A stretch of DNA of 62,250 bases, taken from positions 1-62,250 of the forward strand of contig CAJYQL010000117.1 in assembly GCA_913776965.1 (NCBI GenBank). Reading direction: 5' to 3'. The notes beneath the pieces are model-generated. The model was not told where the DNA came from and ran no database searches. It saw only the letters and a list, made by a program, of their open reading frames with translations. Positions 44,499 through 53,537 of the stretch are shown here, piece by piece (within the stretch, counting starts at the first letter, position 1; the number at the start of each line of letters is the position of its first letter). The position numbers and the translations under genes were made by a program. Origin of the DNA: an uncultured Xylophilus sp. (GTDB lineage: Bacteria; Pseudomonadota; Gammaproteobacteria; Burkholderiales; Burkholderiaceae_C).

Positions 44499-45392
44499 TT
44501 GGCCGACCGACTCGTCATGCAGGACCCACGGACGCAGTACCCCCAGCCGCCTTTCCCCCGGCAACCCCAGGCAGCCCCCGGCTGTGCTTCAGCGATGGAT
44601 CCGCTCCCTGACCACGGGGAGACCAGCTATCAGGGCACCGGTCGTCTCAAGGGCAGAAAGGCCCTCATCACCGGAGGAGACAGCGGTATCGGCCGCGCTA
44701 CTGCGATCGCCTATGCCCGCGAGGGCGCGGACGTCGCTATCTCCTACCTTCCCACCGAACAAGCGGACGCCGACGAGGTGATCGAACTCATCAAGGCCGA
44801 AGGTGTAAAGGCGGTGGCGCTACCGGGCGATGTGACCGACGAGCAATGGTGCCAGGAACTGGTTGCCCAGACGGTGAAGTCGTTGGGCGGGCTGGACATC
44901 CTGGTGATCAATGCCGGCCGGCAGCAAAACCGGCCGGACATTTCGAAGGTCACGTCGGAAGATTTCGACAAGACCTTGAAGACCAACCTTTATGCGATGC
45001 ACTGGATTGCACAGGCGGCGGTGCCGCATTTGCCTGCCGGTGCCTCGGTGATCACTACCGCGTCGATTCAGGCATACGACCCGTCGGCCATCCTTCTGGA
45101 TTACGCCACGACCAAGGCCGGCATCGTGGCGTACACGAAAGCGCTGTCGAAACAGCTCATCGAGAAAGGCATCCGGGCGAACGTCGTGGCACCGGGCCCG
45201 TTCTGGACCCCTCTTCAATCCTCCGGCGGCCAACCGCCGGAAAAAGTCATGAAATTCGGCGAGGAAAGCGTCTACGGACGTCCCGGCCAACCGGTGGAGG
45301 TTGCGCCGGTCTATGTGCTGCTCGCAAGCCAGGAGGCCAGCTACATCACGGGCGAGGTGCTTGGTGTGACTGGCGGGGCGGGCGTCGCTTGA
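44499..45392 (+). CDS. SDR-family oxidoreductase (general-stress GSP39/YghA type)
   Basis: A 297-residue classical/extended SDR. The start is placed at TTG 44499 after a GGAG site because homologous proteins begin with a short leader before MQDPRTQYP. Cofactor motif ITGGDSGIGRA (about 61-71), NAG in VINAGRQQ, catalytic Tyr-Lys in YATTKAG. The N-terminal proline-rich arm with MDPLPDHGETSY is typical of this stress-linked subgroup. The paralogue at 47299 shares the layout. Confidence 0.87.
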   Translation: MADRLVMQDPRTQYPQPPFPRQPQAAPGCASAMDPLPDHGETSYQGTGRLKGRKALITGGDSGIGRATAIAYAREGADVAISYLPTEQADADEVIELIKAEGVKAVALPGDVTDEQWCQELVAQTVKSLGGLDILVINAGRQQNRPDISKVTSEDFDKTLKTNLYAMHWIAQAAVPHLPAGASVITTASIQAYDPSAILLDYATTKAGIVAYTKALSKQLIEKGIRANVVAPGPFWTPLQSSGGQPPEKVMKFGEESVYGRPGQPVEVAPVYVLLASQEASYITGEVLGVTGGAGVA

Positions 45393-45403
45393 CTGCCGCG
45401 GTC

Positions 45404-47233
45404 ATGCAAGGGCCTGCGGCAGACACCGAATGGTGCGCGGCTGTTTCTGCCTCAACCTCCGAACGATCCGAGGGAGAACTTCCGCTGGAAAGCTACGCCG
45501 CGCTGGGCGACGGCCGCGCCGTGGCCTTGTCCGGCGCCGATGGGTCGATCGACTGGTGGTGCGTGCCTAACCTGGACTCGCCCCCGCTTTTCAACCGTTT
45601 ACTGGACCCGCCCGAGGGCGGACGCTTCGCGCTCACGCCCCAAGGCCCATATCAGTCTTACCAACGCTACTTGCCCGACAGCAATGTGTGCGAGACAGTG
45701 TTCGTCACACCCCAGGGTTCTGCACGGGTGGTGGAGTCGCTCAACAGCGGCACCGCTGGCCGCCTGCCCTGGGCCGAGTTGGCACGCCGCATCGAGGGGT
45801 TGACTGGCGAGGTCACCTTTTCGCTGGAACTGTTGTTCAGCCGCCGCGCAAATGCGGTGAGCCCCTACCAGTCGACCATCGGCAAGCATGCGGTGTTTCA
45901 TGTCGAGCGGGTGCTCGGGCTGTTTTTGCACTCCGCCGGCTTCGAGGTCGAGCGCAGCGACGAAGGCGTGCGTGGCATGGTCCAGATCCGTGCCGGTTGC
46001 CGGGAGTTGGCGGCCGTCGTAGCGGGGCAGGACGAACCGCTGGTGGTGCCCAGCATTGCGGAAATCGATGCGCGTATCGACACTTCCCACGACGAATGGC
46101 AGCGCTGGGCCGAAGGTGTGCAATACGACGGCGCTCATCGCGAGCAGTTCGTACGTAGTGCCTTGGCCTTGAAGCTGTTGCTGTACTCGCCGACCGGTGC
46201 GATTGCGGCGGCCGCCACTGCAGGGCTCCCCGAGCGCATAGGCGGCGACAAGAATTACGACTACCGCTATGCATGGGTGCGCGACGCCGGATACACGGTC
46301 AAGGCCTTCCTGGCGGCAGGGGCTCATGCAGAGGCGAAAGCGGCGTTCAGTTGGCTGCTCAAACGCCTGTACGAATACGGCCCGCGGGTATGTTTCACCC
46401 TTCAGGGTGCACCCGTCCCCGACGCTACGTCTGTCGATATTCCGGGTTATCGGCACAGCCAGCCAGTCTTGGCAGGGAACGCGGCAACCCTGCAGCGGCA
46501 GCAAGGCGTGTACGGCGACATTTTCGAGACCGCCCACCGTTTTGTGGAATGCGGCAACATCCTCGATTCATCCAGCGCCCTGGTCTTGGCGCAACTGGCC
46601 GACCAATGTGCAGACGGCTGGCGACAAAAGGACTCCGGCATTTGGGAACTGCCTGTTCCGCAGCATTACACCAACTCCAAGATCAGTTGCTGGCAAGCGC
46701 TGGCCCGTGCGGTCGAACTGGCTGACGGCGGCCAGTTGCCCACCACTTGTCGGGATCGGTGGCAACGCGAAAGCGACCGAATAGCCGAGTGGATCGACGC
46801 GAATTGCTGGTCTGAGAACCTACAGGCGTACGAGTTTTATCCGGGTTCCGGAAAGCTCGACGCATCCTTGGCGCTCGCGGTGCGCTTCCGCTTCGACGGA
46901 CGAGACCGCCTGGCGGCTACCCTGGATGCGATCGACCGCGCGCTCGGCTGTGGCGATTTTCATTATCGGTACAGCGGCGCCGACCAGGAAGAAGGATGTT
47001 TCGTGGCCTGTACGTTCTGGATGGCCGAAGCCCGCATGCTGCTAGGCCAGCACGCTCAGGGCACTTCGACCTTGTTGCGCGCGCAGGAAGCGCTCGCGCG
47101 GCGCGGCGTGGGTGTCTTCTCCGAAATGGTCGATGCGAAGTCAGGCGCGTTTCTCGGCAACCTGCCGCAAGGTCTTTCGCATCTGGCACATGTGATGGCT
47201 CTCGATGTCATGACGTCGCAGAAGCCCTGTTGA
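45404..47233 (+). CDS. Glycoside hydrolase family 15 protein (glucoamylase/trehalase type)
   Basis: A 609-residue cytosolic GH15 protein. The N-terminal beta domain begins ESYAALGDGRAVALSGADGSIDWWCVPNLDSP, characteristic of bacterial GH15. The catalytic (alpha/alpha)6 barrel has NYDYRYAWVRDAGY (about 284-297). GH15 members hydrolyse alpha-glucans or trehalose; which one cannot be decided here. The ATG at 45404 is used; a TTG overlapping the preceding stop is an alternative. It lies between two SDR genes. Confidence 0.88.
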   Translation: MQGPAADTEWCAAVSASTSERSEGELPLESYAALGDGRAVALSGADGSIDWWCVPNLDSPPLFNRLLDPPEGGRFALTPQGPYQSYQRYLPDSNVCETVFVTPQGSARVVESLNSGTAGRLPWAELARRIEGLTGEVTFSLELLFSRRANAVSPYQSTIGKHAVFHVERVLGLFLHSAGFEVERSDEGVRGMVQIRAGCRELAAVVAGQDEPLVVPSIAEIDARIDTSHDEWQRWAEGVQYDGAHREQFVRSALALKLLLYSPTGAIAAAATAGLPERIGGDKNYDYRYAWVRDAGYTVKAFLAAGAHAEAKAAFSWLLKRLYEYGPRVCFTLQGAPVPDATSVDIPGYRHSQPVLAGNAATLQRQQGVYGDIFETAHRFVECGNILDSSSALVLAQLADQCADGWRQKDSGIWELPVPQHYTNSKISCWQALARAVELADGGQLPTTCRDRWQRESDRIAEWIDANCWSENLQAYEFYPGSGKLDASLALAVRFRFDGRDRLAATLDAIDRALGCGDFHYRYSGADQEEGCFVACTFWMAEARMLLGQHAQGTSTLLRAQEALARRGVGVFSEMVDAKSGAFLGNLPQGLSHLAHVMALDVMTSQKPC

Positions 47234-47298
47234 GATGGTCATGTCTCGTGGACCCGGCTCAACGCGCCGGGCTCTTTTCCCACTTAGGAGCAAATAGC

Positions 47299-48195
47299 AT
47301 GTCGCGCGACCAATACAGCTTCACGAATCCGGTCGAGCAGTACGACCGTGTCGAGCCACCCGTGCAACACCAGCCGGTACCTGGCGTACAGGCGCGGATG
47401 ACGCCGGTGCCCGATCTGGGCGAGACCACATACCGTGGCAGCGGACGCCTCGCGGGGCGCAAGGCTTTGATCACCGGCGGCGATTCCGGCATCGGCGGTG
47501 CGGTCGCCATCGCGTTCGCGCGCGAGGGCGCCGACGTCGTGATCGTGCACCTGCCTGCCGAACAGGAGGATGCCGCTCACGTCCTCGACCAGATCGAGAA
47601 AGCCGGCAGAAAGGGCCACGCCATTGCCGCCGACATCACGGACCCCACTAGATGCCGCGCGCTCGTGTCGGAAGCCGTAAGTGTCCTTGGAGGACTCGAC
47701 ATTCTTGTGAACAACGCTGGCAAGCAGGTCGCAGTCGCGCAGATCGCCGATCTGTCCGACGAGCAGTTCGAGCTGACCTTCCGCACCAACGTTTTCGCGA
47801 ATTTCTGGATCACCAAGTCGGCTTTGGATCATATGTCGGCAGGTGCCAGCATCATCAACACTGCATCGCTGGAGGCCTACAAGCCCTCGCCGGAACGCAT
47901 CGACTATGCGGCCACCAAAGCAGCGATCAACAATTTTTCGAAGGGTCTCGCGCTGCAATTAGCCTCGCGCGGCATTCGGGTCAACGTAGTCGCACCGGGA
48001 CCGGTGTGGACTGCGCTACAGATCTCCGGCGGTGTGTCCGATGAGCAGATGAAGGCTTTCGATGACGAGAGTACTTACAAGCGTTCCGGTCAGCCTGCAG
48101 AACTGGCGCCTGCCTATGTATTTCTGGCTTCCGCAGAATCGAGTTACGTTTCGGGGGCAACACTGAACGTCAACGGCGGCATGGTCACGCCATAG
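47299..48195 (+). CDS. SDR-family oxidoreductase, paralogue of the 44499 gene
   Basis: A 298-residue SDR with an AGGAG site 8 nt before ATG. ITGGDSGIGGAVAIAF cofactor motif, NNAGKQ, and catalytic Tyr-Lys in YAATKAA; C-terminal YVSGATLNVNGG. It shares the proline-rich arm (TPVPDLGETTYRGSGRL) and most of its core with the upstream SDR, indicating duplication. Last gene of the apparent 41475-48195 operon. Confidence 0.9.
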   Translation: MSRDQYSFTNPVEQYDRVEPPVQHQPVPGVQARMTPVPDLGETTYRGSGRLAGRKALITGGDSGIGGAVAIAFAREGADVVIVHLPAEQEDAAHVLDQIEKAGRKGHAIAADITDPTRCRALVSEAVSVLGGLDILVNNAGKQVAVAQIADLSDEQFELTFRTNVFANFWITKSALDHMSAGASIINTASLEAYKPSPERIDYAATKAAINNFSKGLALQLASRGIRVNVVAPGPVWTALQISGGVSDEQMKAFDDESTYKRSGQPAELAPAYVFLASAESSYVSGATLNVNGGMVTP

Positions 48196-48370
48196 ATTTA
48201 CAGACACCAAGTGGTCGTATGTTTTTCTAGACTGCAGCGTGCGCCAAAACGTCGCTAGTTGATCAGGCGGCCACAAGGGTCGCTGCCAGCAACCGCATCG
48301 CGAGCAACACCGATCCTCGGTTAGCAATGAGCACTGATCAGGGAGTCATCAACTAACCGCAAGGCCTTTG

Positions 48371-48405
48371 AAAAGCCCGCCATGTTCTGCATGGCGGGCT
48401 TTTTG
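48371..48405 (+). terminator. Terminator, right copy of the island-bracketing repeat
   Basis: AAAAGCCCGCCATG, loop TTCTG, CATGGCGGGCTTTTT. With the preceding CCGCAAGGC (48357-48365) it matches the terminator behind tRNA-Asn. It also closes the SDR operon, whose stop is 175 nt upstream. Confidence 0.85.
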
Positions 48406-48466
48406 TTTGTGCGTGCGAAGGCGGAACGGTATGCGGCGGCCGCCGTTCCCGACGACACTGGCGCGC

Positions 48467-48733
48467 ATGCACGACGCGTCCACCATCGAAGCGACGATCC
48501 ACCGCCTGCTCGCCGAACGCCGGCCGGGCGCGACCGTCTGTCCATCCGAGGTGGCGCGGGCGCTCCTGCCCGACGCGCAGGACTGGCGGTCGGCGATGGA
48601 ACCGGTGCGGCAGGTGGCAGGCCGCATGGCCGACGCGGGCCGGCTGGTCGTCACCCGCGGCGGCCTCCCGGTCGAGGCGACTGCACCGGGCGGCCCGATC
48701 CGGCTGGGCCTTCCGCGCCGCCACGGGCGTTAG
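48467..48733 (+). CDS. DUF3253 protein
   Basis: An 88-residue protein, winged-helix-like: IEATIHRLLAERRPGATVCPSEVARALLP, then RQVAGRMADAGRLVVTRGGLPVE and GPIRLGLP, matching DUF3253. The start at 48467 fits the family; an ATG at 48431 would add 12 residues. It converges with the LysR gene, overlapping it by 4 nt. Function unknown. Confidence 0.8.
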   Translation: MHDASTIEATIHRLLAERRPGATVCPSEVARALLPDAQDWRSAMEPVRQVAGRMADAGRLVVTRGGLPVEATAPGGPIRLGLPRRHGR

Positions 48734-49650
48734 CCGGGCAGATCGCCTTCCGATACGGTTCCCGACACGCCTTCCAGCACGCTTTCCAGAAACCGCTGGG
48801 CGGCCGAGGTCTGGCCCTGCGGCGGCAGCGCGATCGCGATGCCGATCGCGGTCTGCGCACCGGGGCCCGACAGCGGCCGGAATGCCACCGCCCGCGTCGT
48901 ATGGCGCGCCGCCACCGACGGCACCAGCGCCACGCCCATGCCGCTCTCGACCAGGCTGATCAGCGTCTGGACCTGCACCGCCTCCTGGTGCACGTCCGGC
49001 ACGAAGCCCGCCTGCTGGCAGGCCAGCAACGCCGCAGCATGCAAACCGGGGACGGCATCGGCCCCGTACATCACGAACGGCTCCTGCGCCAGATCGGCCA
49101 GCGCGACCCGACGTCTTCGCGCCAGCGGATGGTCCACCGAAAGCGCAGCCATGAACACGTCGCGCTCGGCCGGGAACACCCGGACCCGCCCGGCGCGGCC
49201 GAGCGGGAAGCGTACCAGTCCGACGTCCACATCGCCGGACTCGACCATCGCCACGATCCGCGCGGTGGTCGACTCGCCGAGCTGCAGCTGTACGCCCGGA
49301 TAGCGCGCCCGGAAACGCGGCAGCACCCGCGGCATCAGCGCGTAGGTGGCCGAGCCGACGAAGCCGACGCGCAGCACCCCCGATTCGCCGCGGGCCGCGG
49401 CCTGGGCCGTGCGCGCGAACTGCTCGGCATGGAACACCGCGCGGCGGGCGTCATCCACCGCCGCCACGCCGGCGGCGGTCAGTTCGGTGCCGCGCCGGTT
49501 GCGGCTGAACAGTTCGACCCCGAGCTGCGCCTCCAGCCGCCGGATCGAGGCCGACAGCGGCGGCTGCGCCATGTGCAGCCGCTCGGCCGCGCGATGGAAG
49601 TTGAGCGTGTCGGCCAACGCGAGAAAGTGCCGAAGCTGGCGGATGTCCAT
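48730..49650 (-). CDS. LysR-family transcriptional regulator
   Basis: A 306-residue regulator. The winged HTH is at about 1-60 (LRHFLALADTLNFHRAAERLHMAQPPLSASIRRLEAQLGVELFSR), followed by the effector domain (about 88-295). The start at ATG 49650 (MDIRQLRHF) fits the family better than the ATG at 49677. It is divergent from the CoA-transferase gene across an 81-nt spacer, so it probably controls the catabolic cluster in response to a pathway intermediate. Confidence 0.92.
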   Translation of the reverse strand: MDIRQLRHFLALADTLNFHRAAERLHMAQPPLSASIRRLEAQLGVELFSRNRRGTELTAAGVAAVDDARRAVFHAEQFARTAQAAARGESGVLRVGFVGSATYALMPRVLPRFRARYPGVQLQLGESTTARIVAMVESGDVDVGLVRFPLGRAGRVRVFPAERDVFMAALSVDHPLARRRRVALADLAQEPFVMYGADAVPGLHAAALLACQQAGFVPDVHQEAVQVQTLISLVESGMGVALVPSVAARHTTRAVAFRPLSGPGAQTAIGIAIALPPQGQTSAAQRFLESVLEGVSGTVSEGDLPG

Positions 49651-49731
49651 GGTGCCGAAAAGTATCACAGAGCGCATATTTGATATTGGACGGCGCTAGG
49701 CACCCTCCGCAGAATCGGCGCAGGAGACCCC
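49651..49731. promoter_or_regulatory. LysR / CoA-ester cluster divergent promoter
   Basis: A short AT-rich core (GCATATTTGATATTGG, about 49674-49689) contains T-N11-A-like spacing typical of LysR operators. An AGGAG ribosome site follows 7 nt before the ATG at 49732. Confidence 0.5.
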
Positions 49732-50961
49732 ATGACAATGCTTCCCCTGCAGGGTGTGAAGGTGCTCGACCTGTCGAGCGTGGTGTTCGGACCGCTGGCC
49801 AGCCAGTCGCTGGCCGACTACGGCGCCGAGGTGACGAAGATCGAGCCGCCGGAGGGCGATTCCACCCGCCACACCGGCCCGGCGACCGAGCCCGGTATGT
49901 CTGCCGTCTTTCTCGGCAGCAACCACAGCAAGCGCAGCGTGGCGCTCGACCTGAAGCGCCCCGCCGCCCGCGAAGCCCTGCTGGCCCTGCTGGCGGATGC
50001 CGACGTGTTCATGCACAGCATGCGGCCGCAAAAACTCGCGCCCCTGGGCCTAGACGCCGACACGATCACCGCGCGTTTTCCGCGGCTGGTCTATGCCGGG
50101 CTGCACGGCTTCGCACAGGGCGGGCCCTACGCCGGCCGGCCCGCCTACGACGATGTGATCCAGGGCATGTCGGGGCTGGCCTCCCTGATGGAGCTGCAGG
50201 GCGGCGACGCGCTCTATTTGCCGACCATCGCGGCCGACAAGACCTGCGCTCTGGTGGCGGCGCAGGCGATTCTTGCCGCGCTGTTCCGGCGCGAACGCAC
50301 CGGCCGCGGCGGCTTCGTCGAGATCCCGATGTTCGAGACGATGGTGTCGTTCAACCTGGTCGAGCATCTCTACGGCCGGCATTTCGAGCCGGCCCTCGCG
50401 CCGACCGGGTATCCGCGGCTGCTGACGCCGTGGCGGCGGCCCTGGCGGACTGCCGACGGGCACGTCTGCATGATGCCGTACACCACCCAGCACTGGCAGC
50501 GCTTCTTCGCCGAAGTCGGCGCGCCGCAGTTGGCGGACGACCCGCGCTTCGCCGACATGGCCGCCCGCACCCGCCACATCGGCGAGCTGCTGGCGCTGGC
50601 CGGCGGCTTCGTCGAGCGCGGCACGACCGCCCACTGGCTGTCGACCTGCGAACGGCTGGAAATTCCGGCCGCCCCGGTTACCCGCCTGGCAGATCTGCCG
50701 GAAGACCCGCACCTCGCCGCCACCGGCTTCTTCCAGGAACTGGACGACCCGCACATGGGCCGCCTGCGCTTTCCCGGCGTGCCGGTGAAGTTCGACGGCC
50801 AGCGTCCGCCGGTCGGCATGCCGCCGCGGCTCGGCGAACACACCCGCGCCAGCCTCGCGGCCGCCGGCCTGCCCGCCGAGGCGGTCGAGCGCCTGATCGC
50901 CGACGGCGCGGCCCGCACCTCCGACCCCCGACCTGCCCCTGTTGCCGCCACCCACCCATGA
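49732..50961 (+). CDS. CaiB/BaiF-family CoA-transferase
   Basis: A 409-residue class III CoA-transferase that activates a carboxylic acid by moving CoA from a donor thioester. It opens LPLQGVKVLDLSSVVFGPLASQSLADYGAEVTKIEPP. The catalytic Asp is expected in YDDVIQGMSGL (about 141-151). The C-terminal domain has the usual GELLALAGGFVERG and LADLPEDPHL stretches. First gene of the cluster; the acid substrate is unknown. Confidence 0.93.
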   Translation: MTMLPLQGVKVLDLSSVVFGPLASQSLADYGAEVTKIEPPEGDSTRHTGPATEPGMSAVFLGSNHSKRSVALDLKRPAAREALLALLADADVFMHSMRPQKLAPLGLDADTITARFPRLVYAGLHGFAQGGPYAGRPAYDDVIQGMSGLASLMELQGGDALYLPTIAADKTCALVAAQAILAALFRRERTGRGGFVEIPMFETMVSFNLVEHLYGRHFEPALAPTGYPRLLTPWRRPWRTADGHVCMMPYTTQHWQRFFAEVGAPQLADDPRFADMAARTRHIGELLALAGGFVERGTTAHWLSTCERLEIPAAPVTRLADLPEDPHLAATGFFQELDDPHMGRLRFPGVPVKFDGQRPPVGMPPRLGEHTRASLAAAGLPAEAVERLIADGAARTSDPRPAPVAATHP

Positions 50962-51458
50962 CCACACCCGCCCCCTTCGACCCCCGCGATACCGCCCTGC
51001 CTCGCCTGGGCCAGGGCTTCGTCTGGCAGGACCTGTCGGTCGGCCAGCGGCTGCGCACCTACCGCCGTACCGTGACGGAGACCGATCTGGTGAACTTCAT
51101 CGGCGTCACCGGCATGCTGGAGGCGATCTTCATCGACGCCAGCCACGACGGCGGCGCAATCGCCGGCCGCCCGGTACCGGCCGCGTTGACCTACACGCTG
51201 ATCGAGGGCTTCATCCTCCAGACCATGATCCAGGGCACCGGCCTCGCCATGCTGGAGCTGGTGCAGAAGATCCATGCGCCGGTGCTGGTCGGCGACAGCA
51301 TCGAAGCGGTGGTCGAGGTCACCGGCATCCGCCCGACCTCGAAACACGGCCGGGCCGTGGTCGATTCGCGGATCACGGTCTTCAACCAGCACGGGCGCTG
51401 CGTCATGCACTACGACGCACGCCGGCTGCTCGCCGGGCGCCCGGACACCGGCGCCTGA
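50958..51458 (+). CDS. MaoC-family hydratase/dehydratase
   Basis: A 166-residue hot-dog-fold protein beginning GQGFVWQDLSVGQRLRTYRRTVTETDLVNF, the typical MaoC N-terminus. It is expected to hydrate an enoyl-CoA. The Asp/His dyad of R-hydratases is not obvious, so it may be a variant. It overlaps the CoA-transferase by 4 nt (ATGA). Confidence 0.87.
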   Translation: MTTPAPFDPRDTALPRLGQGFVWQDLSVGQRLRTYRRTVTETDLVNFIGVTGMLEAIFIDASHDGGAIAGRPVPAALTYTLIEGFILQTMIQGTGLAMLELVQKIHAPVLVGDSIEAVVEVTGIRPTSKHGRAVVDSRITVFNQHGRCVMHYDARRLLAGRPDTGA

Positions 51459-51501
51459 CGACATCCCCCCACCGATAAAAAACGACAGGAGACAAACCAC
51501 C

Positions 51502-52527
51502 ATGCCACCTACCACCTTCGCTTCCCTCCGTTCCGCACTATCCACGCGGCGGCGCGCCTGCGCGATCGCTGCTGCTCTGGCCGTCGCCGCCGGCGGCCTG
51601 GCCGCCCCGGCGGCGGCCGTCGCGCAGGGCGCGTATCCGTCGAAGCCGATCACGCTCGTCGTCCCCTTTCCGCCCGGCGGCCCGACCGACCTGGTGGCCC
51701 GGGTGCTGGCACAGAAGCTCGGCGAACAGCTCGGCCAGAACGTGCTGGTGGACAACCGCGGCGGCGCCAACGGCAACATCGGTGCGCAGCTGGTCGCCAA
51801 GGCGCCGGCCGACGGCTACACGCTGCTCTACAACACCTCGTCGATCACGCTCAGCCCGGCGCTCTACAAGAGCGTGCCCTACGACCTGCAGCGCGACTTC
51901 GCGCCGGTGGCGCTCACCGCCGTGGTGCCGCTCGCCCTGGTGACGCATCCGTCGGTCCCGGCGAACAATGTGAAGGAATTCGTGGCCTATGCGCGCGCCC
52001 ACCCGCAGAAGCTGTCGTACGGCTCGGCGGGCAACGGCAACGTCACCCACTTGGGTGCCTTCCAGTTCGTGCAGGCCAACGGCATCGAAGCGACGCACAT
52101 TCCGTACAAGGGCAGTGCCCCGGCCGACGTGGACCTGGCCGGCGGGCAGATCCAGTTCATGACCGATACGGTGAACTCGGTGATGAGCTTCGTGCGCGAC
52201 AAGCGCATGAAGATGCTGGCCGTGACATCGGCCAAACGCATGTCGCTGTTCCCCGATGTGCCGACCCTCGCCGAATCCGGCATGCCGGGCTTCGAGGTCG
52301 GGGCGTGGCAGGGCGTGATGGTGCCGGCCGGCACGCCGGCGGCGGTGGTGGACCGCCTGAACGCCGAGATCGTCAAGGCGCTGAAGTCGCCCGACGTCCG
52401 CGACCGGCTGGCGCTGCAGGGTGCCGAGCCGCTGGGCTCGACGCCGCAGGAATACGCGGCCTACGTGAAGAAGGAATCGGCCCGCTGGGCCACCGTGGTC
52501 AAGGCCACCGGCATCACGCTGGACTGA
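51502..52527 (+). CDS. Bug/TctC-family periplasmic binding protein
   Basis: A 341-residue exported solute-binding protein. A signal peptide ends near AVAQGAYPSKP (about residue 43). Family hallmarks: ITLVVPFPPGGPTDLVARVLA, NRGGANGNIGAQLVAKAPADGYTLL, and VPTLAESGMPGFE. These proteins bind carboxylates for tripartite tricarboxylate transporters or act as orphan sensors. No tctAB is in the cluster. An AGGAG site precedes the ATG. Confidence 0.93.
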   Translation: MPPTTFASLRSALSTRRRACAIAAALAVAAGGLAAPAAAVAQGAYPSKPITLVVPFPPGGPTDLVARVLAQKLGEQLGQNVLVDNRGGANGNIGAQLVAKAPADGYTLLYNTSSITLSPALYKSVPYDLQRDFAPVALTAVVPLALVTHPSVPANNVKEFVAYARAHPQKLSYGSAGNGNVTHLGAFQFVQANGIEATHIPYKGSAPADVDLAGGQIQFMTDTVNSVMSFVRDKRMKMLAVTSAKRMSLFPDVPTLAESGMPGFEVGAWQGVMVPAGTPAAVVDRLNAEIVKALKSPDVRDRLALQGAEPLGSTPQEYAAYVKKESARWATVVKATGITLD

Positions 52528-52537
52528 GGCCCGCCCC

Positions 52538-53521
52538 ATGCGCCGCCGCCCCTTCCTCGTCTCCGCCCTGCGCGCCGCCGCCGGCACGGGCGCCCTGCTG
52601 GCCGCCGCCTGGCCGGCGGCCGCCCAGGACGCCACCGCCCGGACCCTGCGCTTCGTCGTCCCGTTTCCCCCAGGCAGCGGGACCGATACCTCGGCCCGCT
52701 ATTTCGCGCGCAAGGTCACCGAGCTGACCGGCCAGACGGTCGTCGTCGACAACCGGCCGGGTGCCAACGGCTTCATCGCGGTCAAGGCGGTGCTGTCGGC
52801 CCCGGCGGACGGCAGCACCGTCTTCGTCGGCAGCAATTCGACGCTGGCGGTCAACGCGGCGCTGTTCAAGTCGCTGCCCTACGACCCGATGGCCGACTTC
52901 GCGCCGCTCACGATGATGATGCGCTCGCCCGCCCTGATCGTCGTGCCGGCGGCATCGGCCGCGCGGACGCTGCCCGAACTGATTGCCACCGCCCGCGCAC
53001 GGCCGGGGGCCCTGAACTACGGTGCGGGTTCGGCCGGCTACCAGCTGATGGCGGAGCTGTTCAACGAATCGGCGCGGCTGCAGACGGCCCACGTGCCGTT
53101 CAAGGGTGCGGGCGAGGCGGTCGTCGCGGTCGTGGCCGGCACGGTCGACTACGCTTTCGCCGAAGTCACCAGCGTGCAGGAACTGGCCCGCGGGGGCAAG
53201 CTGCGGGCGCTGGCCGTCGCGGCCGACCGCCGCATGCCCGTGCTGCCGGACGTGCCCACCGCCGCCGAGGCAGGCCTGCCCGGCTTCACCGCCTACACCT
53301 GGGTCGGCGCGATGGTGGCCGCAAAGACGCCCAAGGCCGAGACCGACCGGCTCGCCGCCCTGCTCACCCGGATCGAGACTCTGCCCGAGACCCGCGAGTT
53401 CTACGAACGGATCGGCGCGGAGACGATGCAGGGCGGCCCCGAGGAGATGCGGGCCTTCCAGGCCGCCGAGATCCGGCGCTGGAAACGCATCGCCACGCAG
53501 GCGAATGTGGAGCAACAGTGA
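52538..53521 (+). CDS. Bug/TctC-family periplasmic binding protein, second copy
   Basis: A 327-residue paralogue starting 10 nt after the previous gene. The signal peptide ends near WPAAAQDA (about residue 30). It keeps FVVPFPPGSGTDTSARYFA, NRPGANGFIAVKAVLSAPADG and VPTAAEAGLPGF. It is diverged enough from its neighbour to bind a different ligand. No membrane subunits adjacent. Confidence 0.92.
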   Translation: MRRRPFLVSALRAAAGTGALLAAAWPAAAQDATARTLRFVVPFPPGSGTDTSARYFARKVTELTGQTVVVDNRPGANGFIAVKAVLSAPADGSTVFVGSNSTLAVNAALFKSLPYDPMADFAPLTMMMRSPALIVVPAASAARTLPELIATARARPGALNYGAGSAGYQLMAELFNESARLQTAHVPFKGAGEAVVAVVAGTVDYAFAEVTSVQELARGGKLRALAVAADRRMPVLPDVPTAAEAGLPGFTAYTWVGAMVAAKTPKAETDRLAALLTRIETLPETREFYERIGAETMQGGPEEMRAFQAAEIRRWKRIATQANVEQQ

Positions 53522-53537
53522 ACGACGGAACCACACG

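Noticed and set aside
48340-48360. Possible att copy of the tRNA-Asn 3' end at the right edge of the island
   Set aside because: Only a few bases (GAGTCATC against GAGCCACC) agree before the shared CCGCAAGGC; the tRNA T-arm sequence is not repeated, so a site-specific att site is not supported.
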